The notes: generated by a model not told the origin, from the letters alone. DNA of 64,000 nt from Pedobacter sp. Leaf41 (GCF_001422545.1 NZ_LMLE01000001.1:1238127-1302126), one strand, 5' to 3'. Shown: positions 42,925 to 52,171, counted from the first letter of the stretch. Numbers and translations: made by a program.

Positions 42925-43416
42925 ATGCCTTCTTTTGATATTGTAAGTAAAGTTGATGCGCAAACCCTTGATAATGCGATTAATAATGCCAAGAAAGAAA
43001 TCCTCAATAGATTTGATTTCAATGGATCTAAAAGTACTGTAGATTTGGATAAAAAAACCAACGTTGTAACCATTGTTACGGAAGATGACATGCGGTTAAA
43101 AGCCATTGAAGGTTCGATCATATCGAGGATGATGAAACAAAATCTGGATCCAAAAAGCCTTGACTTTGGTAAAGAAACCATCGCCTCCGGCAATATGATT
43201 CGGAAGGAAATTACTATCAAAGAAGGGTTGGATAAAGAAGCCGCCAAAAAGGTTGTTGCTAAAATTAAAGCGAGTGGTTTAAAAGTACAACCCTCTATCA
43301 TGGACGACCAGGTTCGGGTAACCGCCAAAAAAATTGATGACCTCCAAGCCGTAATTTCTCTATGCCGTGGTGAAGATTTCGACCAGCCATTGCAGTTCAT
43401 TAACATGAGAAATTAG
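42925..43416 (+). CDS. YajQ family nucleotide-binding protein
   Basis: The 163-residue protein begins MPSFDIVSKVDAQTLDNAINNAKKEILNRFDF, the hallmark of YajQ/UPF0234, and continues with KSTVDLDKKTNVVTIVTEDD and the second half-domain ending GEDFDQPLQFINMRN. YajQ has two tandem ferredoxin-like folds; homologues bind cyclic di-GMP and act as transcription co-regulators in Xanthomonas, while E. coli YajQ binds tRNA or nucleotides. No partner LysR gene is adjacent. It starts a plus-strand run with the GNAT gene 43 bp later. Confidence 0.96.
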   Translation: MPSFDIVSKVDAQTLDNAINNAKKEILNRFDFNGSKSTVDLDKKTNVVTIVTEDDMRLKAIEGSIISRMMKQNLDPKSLDFGKETIASGNMIRKEITIKEGLDKEAAKKVVAKIKASGLKVQPSIMDDQVRVTAKKIDDLQAVISLCRGEDFDQPLQFINMRN

Positions 43417-43459
43417 TCAATTGAATATGTTAATGCTTATCAAAATAAAGAATTAAAAA

Positions 43460-43900
43460 ATGCAGGTAATTGAAGATGGATTTCTTTTTTCTGATCAGAA
43501 AGAACTATTGCAGATAGATCGGATTCATAGGTACTTGAGTAAAGAATCATATTGGGCCAAGGATATCCCTGCAGAAACTGTTGCTACTTCAATTCAAAAT
43601 TCGCTTTGTTTCGGCATCTACAAAAGTGGCATTCAAATAGGCTTTGCCCGGTGGATAACCGATAAAGCGACTTTCGGCTGGCTATGTGATGTTTACGTAG
43701 AAGAGGATTATCGTGGTAAGGGCCTGGCTAAAAAATTAATATCATTTATGATTTTCCACCCTGATTTACAAAATCTAAGACGATATCAACTGGCTACCCA
43801 TGATGCACATGGGCTCTATGAACAATTCGGATTTTCGCAGATAAAAAATCCCGAAAACCAGATGGCAATCTCCATTTCAAATCCTTACAATAAAGACTAA
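43460..43900 (+). CDS. GNAT-family N-acetyltransferase
   Basis: The 146-residue protein has the GNAT fold with acetyl-CoA loop VEEDYRGKGLAKKLISFMI (R-x-x-G-x-G/A signature) near residues 86-104, preceded by GFARWITDKATFGWLCDVYV and followed by LYEQFGFSQI. The acceptor substrate cannot be inferred. It follows yajQ by 43 bp in the same direction. The overall form fits the cytoplasmic single-domain 'GNAT family' enzymes of about 145 residues common in Bacteroidota. Confidence 0.9.
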   Translation: MQVIEDGFLFSDQKELLQIDRIHRYLSKESYWAKDIPAETVATSIQNSLCFGIYKSGIQIGFARWITDKATFGWLCDVYVEEDYRGKGLAKKLISFMIFHPDLQNLRRYQLATHDAHGLYEQFGFSQIKNPENQMAISISNPYNKD

Positions 43901-43958
43901 CATCAAAAAAACCTTTTTTGCTAATTGGTGTTTTGTTTACGTACAAAACGAAAATAAA

Positions 43959-44555
43959 ATGAGCAATAAATTTTTATATGTAACCGCAATTGCATTAGCA
44001 GTAAGTTTTACCGCTTGCCAAACAGCAGATAAAAAATCATCTACTACAAAAGATAGCGTAGCTGGCGATACCAATATGGTAAACGGCAATCACGTTGCAG
44101 GAAGTGAAGTGATCGAAACAGGTTTGGATGAAGCTGGCGCAACATTTTTGAGAAAAGCAGCTGTAGGTGGTATTATGGAAGTTGAAGCAGCAAAAATTGC
44201 AATGAAGAACGCTTCCAATCAAAAAGTGAAAGATTTCGCAGCCAAAATGCTGACAGATCATACTCAGGCCAACAAAGAACTAAAAGCGTTGGCGACAGAT
44301 AAGAAAATTATAACTCCGGATGCGCTTCCAGCAGAAGATCAGATCCATCTGGATGAAATGAAGAAAATGACTGGCTCAAGCTTTGATAAACATTATATGG
44401 ATATGATGGTGACCGATCATCAAAAAACAATTTCTTTGTTTAAAGATGGTATGGAAAACAAAGATGCAAAACTAAAAGAATGGGCAGGTAAAACCCTTAC
44501 TGTAATAGAAGGTCATGATCAAGCAGCTAAAGAAATCGTAACCAACCTAAAATAA
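43959..44555 (+). CDS. DUF4142-domain lipoprotein
   Basis: The 198-residue product begins MSNKFLYVTAIALAVSFTACQT, a lipoprotein signal with Cys20. The mature part carries a DUF4142 four-helix bundle: ATFLRKAAVGGIMEVEAAKIA, NQKVKDFAAKMLTDHTQANKELKALA, and DKHYMDMMVTDHQKTISLFKDG, ending with WAGKTLTVIEGHDQAAKEI. The His and Asp/Glu positions in the DHT and DHQ motifs recall ferritin-like DUF305/DUF4142 proteins, though metal binding is not shown. Function is unknown; related genes are often stress-responsive. A hairpin follows at 44573. Confidence 0.9.
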   Translation: MSNKFLYVTAIALAVSFTACQTADKKSSTTKDSVAGDTNMVNGNHVAGSEVIETGLDEAGATFLRKAAVGGIMEVEAAKIAMKNASNQKVKDFAAKMLTDHTQANKELKALATDKKIITPDALPAEDQIHLDEMKKMTGSSFDKHYMDMMVTDHQKTISLFKDGMENKDAKLKEWAGKTLTVIEGHDQAAKEIVTNLK

Positions 44556-44572
44556 GGAACCATAAATTATTT

Positions 44573-44604
44573 AAGATCCTGTTCATTAATTTGAATGGGA
44601 TCTT
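44573..44604 (+). terminator. Probable terminator after the DUF4142 gene
   Basis: AAGATCCTGTTCA (44573-44585) pairs with TGAATGGGATCTT (44592-44604) allowing two G-U pairs, giving a 13-bp stem with a 6-base loop. The T-tract after it is short and broken, so termination may be partial. Confidence 0.6.
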
Positions 44605-44693
44605 CTGTTTATATAGATTCATCATTTTAATTATTTTTTCATAAATACGAAAAATTAAAATTATCTTTCCGCGTTTAATACAAAAATAAGTAA

Positions 44694-46307
44694 ATGAATA
44701 AGAGTAGAATTTTTAGAGCGTTGCTGAGCGCTGCTGTAGTTAGTGCAGTACCATTTATAGCCAATGCACAAAAAGCAAATTGGCAAAATCTTGATCTTAA
44801 AACCGATTCAACATTTGGAATCAGCACAGAAAAAGCATACAAAGAACTTTTGAAAGGAAAAAAATCGACAAAGGTTATTGTAGCCGTAAACGATGGCGGC
44901 GTTGAAAATACACATGAAGATTTAAAAAGAATTATGTGGGTTAATGCTAAAGAAATCGTTGGCAATGGAAAAGATGACGACAAGAATGGTTACACGGACG
45001 ATATTCACGGTTGGAACTTTATCGGTGGACCAAAAGAGTCTGTTAACTTCGAAACTTTAGAATTAACGCGTTTAGTACGCCGCGATCAAACACGATTTGC
45101 AAATACTACAGATGCAACGGTTTCGGCAAAAGATAAAGCAGATTTTGAAGCATTTAAAGCCAGAAGAGCAGATTTGGAAAAACAGTTAGGTGAGGCTAAA
45201 GCTGGCTTAGCAAATATTTCTGGTTTTAAAAACGCGTTAGATGCCTTCATTAAGAAATTAGGGAAAGAAAATCCAACTTTAGAAGAAATTAAAGCCTACA
45301 AGCCAACAGCAGAAATGGATGGCCGTATTCAAAGCATTTTAGTTGAACAATTGGCAAATGTAAGTTTTAAAGATTTTTACGAAGATCAAATTAAAGAAGG
45401 TTTCGATTATTACACCCGTCAGGCAGAATATAACTTAAATGTTGATTACGATCCCCGTAGCATTGTAGGTGATAATCCTAACGATCTTAAAGAAAAATTT
45501 TATGGAAATAACGACGTTGCTGGTCCGGATGCCATGCATGGTTCTCATGTTGCCGGAATTATTGCAGCAGACCGAACAAATAATTTAGGAATTAAAGGCG
45601 TGGCCGATAATGTGGTAATTATGGGCGTTAGGGTTACACCGAATGGCGATGAGCGTGATAAAGACGTGGCAAATGGCATTTATTATGCTGTTGATAATGG
45701 AGCAAAAGTAATTAATATGAGCTTTGGTAAAGCTTACAGCTGGGACAAAGCCGTAGTGAACGAAGCAATGAAATACGCAGCTTCTAAGGATGTTTTAATT
45801 GTGCAGGCTGCAGGTAATGAAAATAAGGATATCGATACGGAAAATAATTTTCCTAATCATAAAGACTTGGATGAAAAAACAATCGCATCATGGATTACTG
45901 TTGGCGCATCAGGACCTAAAGATGATGAAACTTTAAAAGCAAGTTTCTCTAACTTTGGTAAGACTCAGGTAGATGTTTTTGCTCCAGGTGTGCAAATCTA
46001 TTCTACTGTTCCAGGATCGAAATACAAAAATTTAAATGGAACAAGTATGGCTTCTCCTGTTGTAGCTGGTTTGGCAGGATTAATTCGTTCTTATTATCCT
46101 AAATTAACTGCTGCGCAAGTGAAAGAGATCATTGTGAAATCAGTTAGCAAAGTAAATCATAATGTTTCTTATAAAAAAGGAGAAGAGGAAAATGCAGAAT
46201 CGGTGTCAGTACCTTTCTCTGATTTATGCATCAGCGGTGGTATTGTTAATGCATACGAAGCTTTAAAATTGGCTGCTACCTATAATGGAAAAGCAACTGC
46301 TAAATAA
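44694..46307 (+). CDS. Secreted S8 (subtilisin-like) serine protease
   Basis: The 537-residue protein has a signal peptide (to about FIANAQ) and no obvious separate pro-domain. The catalytic triad is Asp67 (VAVNDGGVENTHEDL), His282 (MHGSHVAGI) and Ser451 (GTSMASP). The Asp box reads DGG where DTG or DSG is usual. Asp and His are about 215 residues apart, much more than in subtilisin, because a charged helical insertion (about 120-270, including FEAFKARRADLEKQL) lies between them. The DGKDDDKNGYTDD-like segment near 91-103 may bind calcium. It stands alone, followed by a strong terminator. Confidence 0.94.
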   Translation: MNKSRIFRALLSAAVVSAVPFIANAQKANWQNLDLKTDSTFGISTEKAYKELLKGKKSTKVIVAVNDGGVENTHEDLKRIMWVNAKEIVGNGKDDDKNGYTDDIHGWNFIGGPKESVNFETLELTRLVRRDQTRFANTTDATVSAKDKADFEAFKARRADLEKQLGEAKAGLANISGFKNALDAFIKKLGKENPTLEEIKAYKPTAEMDGRIQSILVEQLANVSFKDFYEDQIKEGFDYYTRQAEYNLNVDYDPRSIVGDNPNDLKEKFYGNNDVAGPDAMHGSHVAGIIAADRTNNLGIKGVADNVVIMGVRVTPNGDERDKDVANGIYYAVDNGAKVINMSFGKAYSWDKAVVNEAMKYAASKDVLIVQAAGNENKDIDTENNFPNHKDLDEKTIASWITVGASGPKDDETLKASFSNFGKTQVDVFAPGVQIYSTVPGSKYKNLNGTSMASPVVAGLAGLIRSYYPKLTAAQVKEIIVKSVSKVNHNVSYKKGEEENAESVSVPFSDLCISGGIVNAYEALKLAATYNGKATAK

Positions 46308-46325
46308 TCCTATAAATACTTAGAT

Positions 46326-46357
46326 AAAAAAAGGCGAACTAACGTTCGCCTTTTTTT
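46326..46357. terminator. Bidirectional rho-independent terminator
   Basis: A-run plus GGCGAAC pairs with GTTCGCC plus T-run (46326-46339 with 46344-46357), a 14-bp perfect stem with a 4-base loop. It separates the convergent protease and alcohol dehydrogenase genes. Confidence 0.92.
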
Positions 46358-46420
46358 ATGGTCTTAAGTTCGTAAAGTTTACCTATTGAATGTAAAAAGT
46401 CATATCTAATCTAACTACAA

Positions 46421-47467
46421 TTAAATAGTATCCATATCGATAACAAAACGATACTTTACATCGCTGTTTAACACACGTTCATAAGCTTCATTTACGTAAT
46501 TGATATTAATAACCTCTACCTCGGAAACAATATCATGTTTTGCACAGAAATCCAGCATTTCTTGCGTTTCTGCAATACCGCCAATACTCGAGGCTGTTAA
46601 AGATCGGTTTCCATGCATTAAAGCAGAGCCAGGAAATTTTAAAGGTTCTGGTGGTAATCCAACGCAAATATGCACACCATTTACATTAAGGAGTTTTAGG
46701 TAAGTCTCATAATCATGCGGAGCCGAAACAGAATCAATGATAAAATCGAAATGCTTTGCATATTTTTTAAGCTCTTCAGGATCTTTGGTAATCACAAAAT
46801 GATGTGCTCCTAAACCTTTAGCATCTTGCTCTTTAGAAGGAGATGTACTTAAAACCGTAACATCTGCACCAAATGCAACCGCAAATTTTACCGCCATGTG
46901 CCCAAGACCACCCAAGCCTAAAACGGCCACCTTATGTCCTTTGCCTATGCCCCATCGTTTAATTGGCGAATAAGTAGTAATTCCCGCACAAAGTAATGGT
47001 GCTACTCCTGCTAAAGGCAAACGATCTGAAACGCTTACTACAAATTCTTCTGTGCAAACAATTTTATTTGAATATCCACCGTAAGTAGGCGTTTTCTTAT
47101 CACGTTCTACACTATTGTAGGTCCAAACCGTTTCGCCTCTTTCGCAAAACTGCTCCTGGCCGCCTTTACAGGTTGTACATTCCTTACAACTATCTACCAT
47201 ACAACCTATTCCTGCCAAATCGCCAACGCTGAACTTGGCTACTTCCGATCCCACTTCAGTAATTCTACCTACAATCTCATGTCCGGGAACCATTGGATAA
47301 CGAGCCGGGCCCCATTCGCTGCGCACCTGATGAATATCCGAATGGCAAATACCACTAAACAAAATCTCTATCAAAACGTCTTTTGGGCCAACATTCCTTC
47401 TTTCGAAATTCCAGGGCGCTAGTTGATCTGTTTTATTGTGAACAGCATATCCTTTTGCAGCTATCAT
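46421..47467 (-). CDS. Zinc-dependent NAD(P)-linked alcohol dehydrogenase (YahK/CAD type)
   Basis: The 348-residue MDR dehydrogenase has catalytic-zinc Cys in FSGICHSDIHQV, VPGHEIVGRI, structural-zinc CKECTTCKGGQEQFC, the cinnamyl-alcohol-dehydrogenase-type GGYSNKIV, and the Rossmann GLGGLGHMAVKFA. YahK-like enzymes reduce a range of aldehydes with NADPH. It starts 59 bp after the stop of the molybdopterin subunit of the aldehyde oxidoreductase and points the same way. A joint role in aldehyde removal (one oxidising, one reducing) is plausible. Confidence 0.94.
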   Translation of the reverse strand: MIAAKGYAVHNKTDQLAPWNFERRNVGPKDVLIEILFSGICHSDIHQVRSEWGPARYPMVPGHEIVGRITEVGSEVAKFSVGDLAGIGCMVDSCKECTTCKGGQEQFCERGETVWTYNSVERDKKTPTYGGYSNKIVCTEEFVVSVSDRLPLAGVAPLLCAGITTYSPIKRWGIGKGHKVAVLGLGGLGHMAVKFAVAFGADVTVLSTSPSKEQDAKGLGAHHFVITKDPEELKKYAKHFDFIIDSVSAPHDYETYLKLLNVNGVHICVGLPPEPLKFPGSALMHGNRSLTASSIGGIAETQEMLDFCAKHDIVSEVEVININYVNEAYERVLNSDVKYRFVIDMDTI

Positions 47468-47526
47468 ATAAATTTTCTTATATTATTTGATATTCAATCT
47501 TCGTTTTTTCTCAATTGTTGTATTTA

Positions 47527-49656
47527 TCAGGAACTTGATAAAATCTTATCCGGGGTGATCGGTAAAGTTCTAATCCTTTTACCGGTGGCATTAAAAACCG
47601 CATTTGCAACCGCTGCAGAAAAACCGATTAAAGCAATTTCACCCATTCCTTTTGCACCCATTGGATTAATGTATGGATCTGGCTTATTGATAAAATGTAC
47701 TTCTATTTCTGGTATATCTGCATTGACCGGCACATGATAATCAGCAAAATTATTGTTGATATAGCGTCCGTAACGGTGATCGATAACAGACTCTTCCGTT
47801 AGTGCCATACCTACGCCACCCACTGCACCGCCAACCATCTGGCTTCGAGCAGTTTTAGGACTGACAATAGTTCCTGAATCACCCACTGAAACAATCTTAT
47901 CAACTTTAACTACACCAGTTAAGCTATGCACTTTTACCTTCACAAAGTGGATGGAAAAAGAATACATGGAATATTCTTCCCTTTCTTTGCCTGCAGAACT
48001 TTGCTTAGTGACCTCGATAGATGGAAGGTTATTCTTCTTTAAAACGTCGACAAAATTGGATGTTGCATCCATATTTGAATTGGCTGCTAATTCTGCTATG
48101 GTCGATTTCAAGCTAACGCAAACATCGTTCACTGCAGAACCCACAGTAGAAAGCGTTGCAGAACCACCCTGGCTTGGTGCTGGTGGCAATGAAGAATCTC
48201 CCAACTCGAAAGTAATTTTACCTACGGGAATTCCAGTTATCTTACTGGCAATCAAAGTCATTCCTGTTCCAGTTCCCGGACCGATATCACTGGTTGCGCT
48301 TTGCAAAACCAAAGATCCATCCGCTTTTAAAATACCTTTAACACTGGCTCGACCCCTATTGGCATTAAAAACTCCAATACTTACGCCAAAACCTGTCTTC
48401 GATTGGCCTTCAACCAAACTTCCAGGCTTGTTTTTGCGTTCATTCCATCCTATTTTCTGAGCGCCAATTTTATAAGCCTCTTTAATATTTTTATCCGAAA
48501 ATGGCTTATCACGCTGCTGATCTCGCTCCGGGTCGTTTTTAATTCTGAACTCAAGTGGGTCCATGTCTAAGGCATGTGCCATTTCATCAATTGCACTTTC
48601 CAGCGCAAAGGCACCAGTCGCTTCCCCAGGTCCACGCATCCAGATAGGCACACCCAAATCTACAGGAACAACTGTGTATTGCGTATTAACATTATCGCAT
48701 TGATACATGAACTTTGCCATGTTAACCACCCCTTCAGTAAAGTTTTCGTACGCAGAGGTTTCTCCAAAAGCACGATGCGTAATTCCAGTTAACTTTCCAT
48801 CTTTACTGGCGCCTAAACCTATGGTTTGAACAGCTGCCGGTCGATTGCCCACCATGGTAAACATCTGCATTCGGGTAATTACGAGTTTAACAGGTTTACC
48901 AAGATGTTTCGAAGCCATTACCGTTGCAATTTCTAAGGGCCATGTACGTAGAGCCATCCCAAAACCACCGCCCACAAACTCAGAATTTACCTGGATGTTT
49001 TCAATTGGAATTTTGAATACATTAGCTATCGTTCCCTGCGTTGCTTTTACTCCCTGGGTTTTTGCGTAAACTGTAACCTGATTATTTGGACGCCAATCGG
49101 CAATAATCCCATGTAATTCCATAGGGTTATGTGTTTCGATAGGCAAATGGTATTTAGCCTCAATCTTTACCTCAGCAGTTTTATAGGCATTTTCAACGCC
49201 TCGTTTATAATCAGGCTGACCTTGAAGTTTTTTAGCTTTTGAATCGGCAATTGCTTTTTCAAAATCAGTATTGAAATCTTCTTTTGCATAAGTTGCCTTT
49301 ACTAATGATGCGGCATACGTTGCCCGCTCAAAAGTATTTGCAACCACAATAGCGATTGGCTGTCCGTTAAAAAATATCTTATCAGTGTAACAAATTTTAA
49401 AAGGTGAGCCGCCCTCCTGTTCGTATCCCGGCGCCGATGGTTTATTCAAATGAGATATCACCGCAAGTACGCCAGGCGCTTTTTCAGCAGCTTTTGTATC
49501 AAGCGTAGTAATTTTGCCTTTCGTAACGGTGCTGGTAACTAAAACGCCGTAAGTTAACCCAGGCAATTCGTATTCGGCAAAGTATTTAGCTTTACCTGTA
49601 ACCTTGTAAACGCCATCTACGCGGTCATTTTCATCTTTAACTATTCGATTTTCCAT
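47527..49656 (-). CDS. paoC: Aldehyde oxidoreductase, molybdopterin-binding subunit (PaoC/YagR-like)
   Basis: The 709-residue protein is the molybdenum subunit of a xanthine oxidase-family enzyme. It shows VTGKAKYFAEYELPG, NPMELHGIIADW, the GGGFGMALRTWPLEIATVMASK loop, AFALESAIDEMAHALDMDPLEFR, TGTGMTLIASKITGIP and the catalytic-Glu region GAKGMGEIALIGFSAAVANAV. Length is close to E. coli PaoC. It lies 2 bp after the FAD subunit gene. The product oxidises aromatic or other aldehydes to acids in the periplasm if the partner's Tat signal is used. No XdhC/PaoD maturation gene lies beside it. Confidence 0.93.
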   Translation of the reverse strand: MENRIVKDENDRVDGVYKVTGKAKYFAEYELPGLTYGVLVTSTVTKGKITTLDTKAAEKAPGVLAVISHLNKPSAPGYEQEGGSPFKICYTDKIFFNGQPIAIVVANTFERATYAASLVKATYAKEDFNTDFEKAIADSKAKKLQGQPDYKRGVENAYKTAEVKIEAKYHLPIETHNPMELHGIIADWRPNNQVTVYAKTQGVKATQGTIANVFKIPIENIQVNSEFVGGGFGMALRTWPLEIATVMASKHLGKPVKLVITRMQMFTMVGNRPAAVQTIGLGASKDGKLTGITHRAFGETSAYENFTEGVVNMAKFMYQCDNVNTQYTVVPVDLGVPIWMRGPGEATGAFALESAIDEMAHALDMDPLEFRIKNDPERDQQRDKPFSDKNIKEAYKIGAQKIGWNERKNKPGSLVEGQSKTGFGVSIGVFNANRGRASVKGILKADGSLVLQSATSDIGPGTGTGMTLIASKITGIPVGKITFELGDSSLPPAPSQGGSATLSTVGSAVNDVCVSLKSTIAELAANSNMDATSNFVDVLKKNNLPSIEVTKQSSAGKEREEYSMYSFSIHFVKVKVHSLTGVVKVDKIVSVGDSGTIVSPKTARSQMVGGAVGGVGMALTEESVIDHRYGRYINNNFADYHVPVNADIPEIEVHFINKPDPYINPMGAKGMGEIALIGFSAAVANAVFNATGKRIRTLPITPDKILSSS

Positions 49657-49658
49657 GA

Positions 49659-50642
49659 TTATGCCTTAGATTTTGCAACAGTTAATGCTTCGATAATTGT
49701 GTTGGGAGCCATCTGGAGTTTGAAATCATTCTCTCCAAATCCTTTCGCATCCGTCATTGCCAATTTGGCGGCTTGCTCAAAGTTTTCAAAGCTTGGTTCC
49801 TTGCCTTTTAAGAAATTTTCCGACGCTGTTAATCTCCATGGTTTGTGTGCAACGCCGCCCATTGCAAGGCGAACATCGCTGATTCTATTGTTAGAGATTT
49901 CTAAGGCGGCCGCTACAGATACTAAGGCAAAGGCGTAAGATGCCCTATCTCTAACCTTCAAATAATTAGAATTTTTAGCGAGATTATTTAGTGGAATCTC
50001 CAAACGAATGATCATCTCATCTGATTTTAAGTTATTGTCTAACTGCGGAGTATCTCCCGCAAGGCGATGAAAATCTTTAAATAAAACCTTGCGTTCGCCT
50101 TTGGCACTTGTCAACACAGCAACTGCATCTAAAGCGACTAAAGCGACGCACATATCACTCGGATGAACGGCAATGCATTTATCTGATGTTCCGAAGATGG
50201 CGTGCATTCTGTTGAAGCCACCAATAGCACCACAACCAGATCCCGGTTGGCGCTTATTGCAGGGCATTTCAGTATCATAAAAATAGCCACAACGTGTTCG
50301 TTGCATCATGTTGCCACCAACTGTAGCCACATTTCTCAATTGTGCCGATGCGCCGGCATTTAAAGCCATCGACAGCAAAGGCAATTTTTCTTTAACCAAT
50401 GCATTTTCTGCAACAGCGGTATTCGAAGCCAATGCACCAATGATAATTTTATCGCCCACAAGTTCAATCTGCTTTAAAGGAACGTGGTTAATGTCTATCA
50501 ATTTCTCAGGCGCTGTTACGCCTCTTTTCATTAAATCGATCAGGTTTGTACCCCCAGCAAGAAATTTGGAGTTTTTATCTTTTGTCAATAACGACAAGGC
50601 TGATTTTGTTGAGGTCGTTCTTAAGTATTGGAAGTTGATCAT
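49659..50642 (-). CDS. paoB: Aldehyde oxidoreductase, FAD and 4Fe-4S subunit (PaoB/YagS-like)
   Basis: The 327-residue protein binds FAD through FLAGGTNLIDLMKRG and NVATVGGNMMQRTRCGYF. It contains the extra cysteine insertion (CGYFYDTEMPCNKRQPGSGC, then a Cys in SDKCIAVHP) which holds a [4Fe-4S] cluster in E. coli PaoB and distinguishes this group from ordinary xanthine dehydrogenases. The start overlaps the iron-sulfur subunit stop in an ATGA arrangement, and paoC follows after 2 bp, so the three are translationally coupled. Confidence 0.94.
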   Translation of the reverse strand: MINFQYLRTTSTKSALSLLTKDKNSKFLAGGTNLIDLMKRGVTAPEKLIDINHVPLKQIELVGDKIIIGALASNTAVAENALVKEKLPLLSMALNAGASAQLRNVATVGGNMMQRTRCGYFYDTEMPCNKRQPGSGCGAIGGFNRMHAIFGTSDKCIAVHPSDMCVALVALDAVAVLTSAKGERKVLFKDFHRLAGDTPQLDNNLKSDEMIIRLEIPLNNLAKNSNYLKVRDRASYAFALVSVAAALEISNNRISDVRLAMGGVAHKPWRLTASENFLKGKEPSFENFEQAAKLAMTDAKGFGENDFKLQMAPNTIIEALTVAKSKA

Positions 50643-51262
50643 GCTTTCATTCCTCCCTTCGAAACTTCAACTATTGCATCAACTATATTAGGGTAAGCAC
50701 CACATCTACAAATATTTCCACTCATATATTCACTAATCTCTGCTCTTGAATTTGTATGTCCTTCGTTCACGCAGGCTACTGCCGACATGATTTGTCCAGG
50801 TGTACAATAACCACACTGAAAACCATCATGTTTGATAAATGCAGCCTGCATCGGATGTAATTCGTCTCCATTTGCAAGTCCCTCTATAGTCGTTATCTTC
50901 TTCCCTTCGTTCATCACTGCCAAGCTTAAGCAAGAATTTACGCGTTCTCCATTTACGTGAACGGTACAAGCACCGCATTGGCCATGGTCACAACCTTTTT
51001 TGGTTCCTGTTAAATGAAGCTCTTCACGCAGGTAATCTAACAAAGTAACACGTGGCTCGATAGAAGCCTTATATGCCTTGTTATTTACGGTTATATTGAG
51101 TGGTATTTTTTCGAAAAGTTCAGCGAAACGTTCATCAGCCTGGTTTTCGGCTGCTTTAACAGCAACAGATGGTGTTAAAGCGATTGCAGTAATGAGTGAA
51201 CTTTTCTTTAAAAAGTCTCTCCTGCTATCGCCCTGAATTGATTCCTTATCAGATGATTGCAT
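50639..51262 (-). CDS. paoA: Aldehyde oxidoreductase, 2Fe-2S subunit with Tat signal (PaoA/YagT-like)
   Basis: The 207-residue protein carries a Tat signal (DSRRDFLKKSSLITAIALTP, residues 12-31) that would export the folded complex. The plant-type [2Fe-2S] site is CDHGQCGACTVHVNG with a fourth Cys in VNSCLSLAV; the second site is FQCGYCTPGQIMSA and GNICRCGAYPN. This pair of 2Fe-2S domains is standard for the xanthine oxidase family. It is the first gene of the paoABC-like operon, with a 256-bp divergent gap to yceH. Confidence 0.95.
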   Translation of the reverse strand: MQSSDKESIQGDSRRDFLKKSSLITAIALTPSVAVKAAENQADERFAELFEKIPLNITVNNKAYKASIEPRVTLLDYLREELHLTGTKKGCDHGQCGACTVHVNGERVNSCLSLAVMNEGKKITTIEGLANGDELHPMQAAFIKHDGFQCGYCTPGQIMSAVACVNEGHTNSRAEISEYMSGNICRCGAYPNIVDAIVEVSKGGMKA

Positions 51263-51436
51263 AAAGTATGTTTTGAGATGTCTTCTAAGTTCGCTAATCT
51301 TAAGCTAAAATTAGCTCGATTTAGAAATTTAGAACGATTCTATAAAGATATAGAATTGAGTCTTCCAGAGCTTGAGATTTAGTATTCTAGAGGCCTGAAA
51401 AAGTTTTAAGAATTCCAGGCACGTGGGAATGATGAC

Positions 51437-51472
51437 GGTATTGGGTATTAGCTAAAAGAAATAACCGATACC
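51437..51472. repeat. Inverted repeat upstream of yceH
   Basis: GGTATTGGGTATT (51437-51449) and AATAACCGATACC (51460-51472) pair over 13 positions with two G-U type pairs. It lies 46 bp before the yceH ATG and about 175 bp before paoA on the other side. It has no T-run; it may be a leader hairpin or operator. Confidence 0.4.
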
Positions 51473-51518
51473 GACAAAATAATTTCGATAATGTCAACTC
51501 AATTTCTATTTTTAGCAA

Positions 51519-52169
51519 ATGGAAGAAATTAAATTGCTACCCGATTTATCTGCGGAAGAACAACGCGTTTTAGGTTCATTAATAGAAAAAAGCCGAACCA
51601 CGCCAGATTATTATCCGATGACGCTAAACAGTTTAACAGCAGCTTGTAATCAAAAAAGCTCAAGAAATCCAGTGGTAAATTATAGTGAGGAGACCGTAAC
51701 ACTAACATTAAATTCACTAAAAATAAAAGGTTTAATTTCCACAGCCACAGGTGGTTCGAGCCGCGTGATTAAATATAAACATAACTTAGCCATTTCCTAT
51801 CCGTTAATCCCTTCAGAACTTTCTATTCTTTGTCTATTGCTTTTGAGAGGACCACTAACACCAGGCGAAATCAATAGTAATTCTGGAAGACTCTTCGAAT
51901 TTGATAGTATAGAAGAAATTTCTGAACAATTACAGAAGCTTGCGGAGGGAGAACCTGCTTTCGTAAAATTGTTGCCCAAACGGCCAGGACAGAAAGAGGC
52001 AAGATATGTACACCTGTTAGGTGAACAGACAAATAACCAAGAGGAAGAACCGCAAGTAGCGCAAACTACAATTTTCCAACCCAATGAAGTGCTGGAAAAT
52101 CGTATTGCGAAATTGGAGCAGGAACTTGAAGAGTTAAAAGAACTTGTTAACCTGCTAATGGACAAGTAA
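51519..52169 (+). CDS. yceH: YceH family (DUF480/UPF0502) winged-helix protein
   Basis: The 216-residue protein opens with LSAEEQRVLGSLIEKSRTTPDYYPMTLNSLTAACNQKSSRNPVVNYSEE, the diagnostic YceH/DUF480 start, and contains a second winged-helix half with LSILCLLLLRGPLTPGEINSNSGRL. The end (about 190-215) is a Glu/Leu-rich coiled coil. Function is unknown; E. coli yceH is a conserved gene near mviM/murJ. Here it is alone on the plus strand between two minus-strand operons. Confidence 0.93.
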   Translation: MEEIKLLPDLSAEEQRVLGSLIEKSRTTPDYYPMTLNSLTAACNQKSSRNPVVNYSEETVTLTLNSLKIKGLISTATGGSSRVIKYKHNLAISYPLIPSELSILCLLLLRGPLTPGEINSNSGRLFEFDSIEEISEQLQKLAEGEPAFVKLLPKRPGQKEARYVHLLGEQTNNQEEEPQVAQTTIFQPNEVLENRIAKLEQELEELKELVNLLMDK

Positions 52170-52171
52170 CT

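Noticed and set aside
42897..43406. 169-codon minus-strand frame
   Set aside because: It lies fully antisense to yajQ; its residue make-up shows no family pattern, while yajQ is unmistakable.
47951..48460. 169-codon plus-strand frame
   Set aside because: It is an antisense frame within the paoC-like gene and has no recognisable domain.
50308..50691. 127-codon plus-strand frame across the paoA-paoB junction
   Set aside because: Antisense to two genes with complete cofactor motifs.
51797..52165. 122-codon minus-strand frame
   Set aside because: Ser/Cys-rich antisense shadow of yceH.
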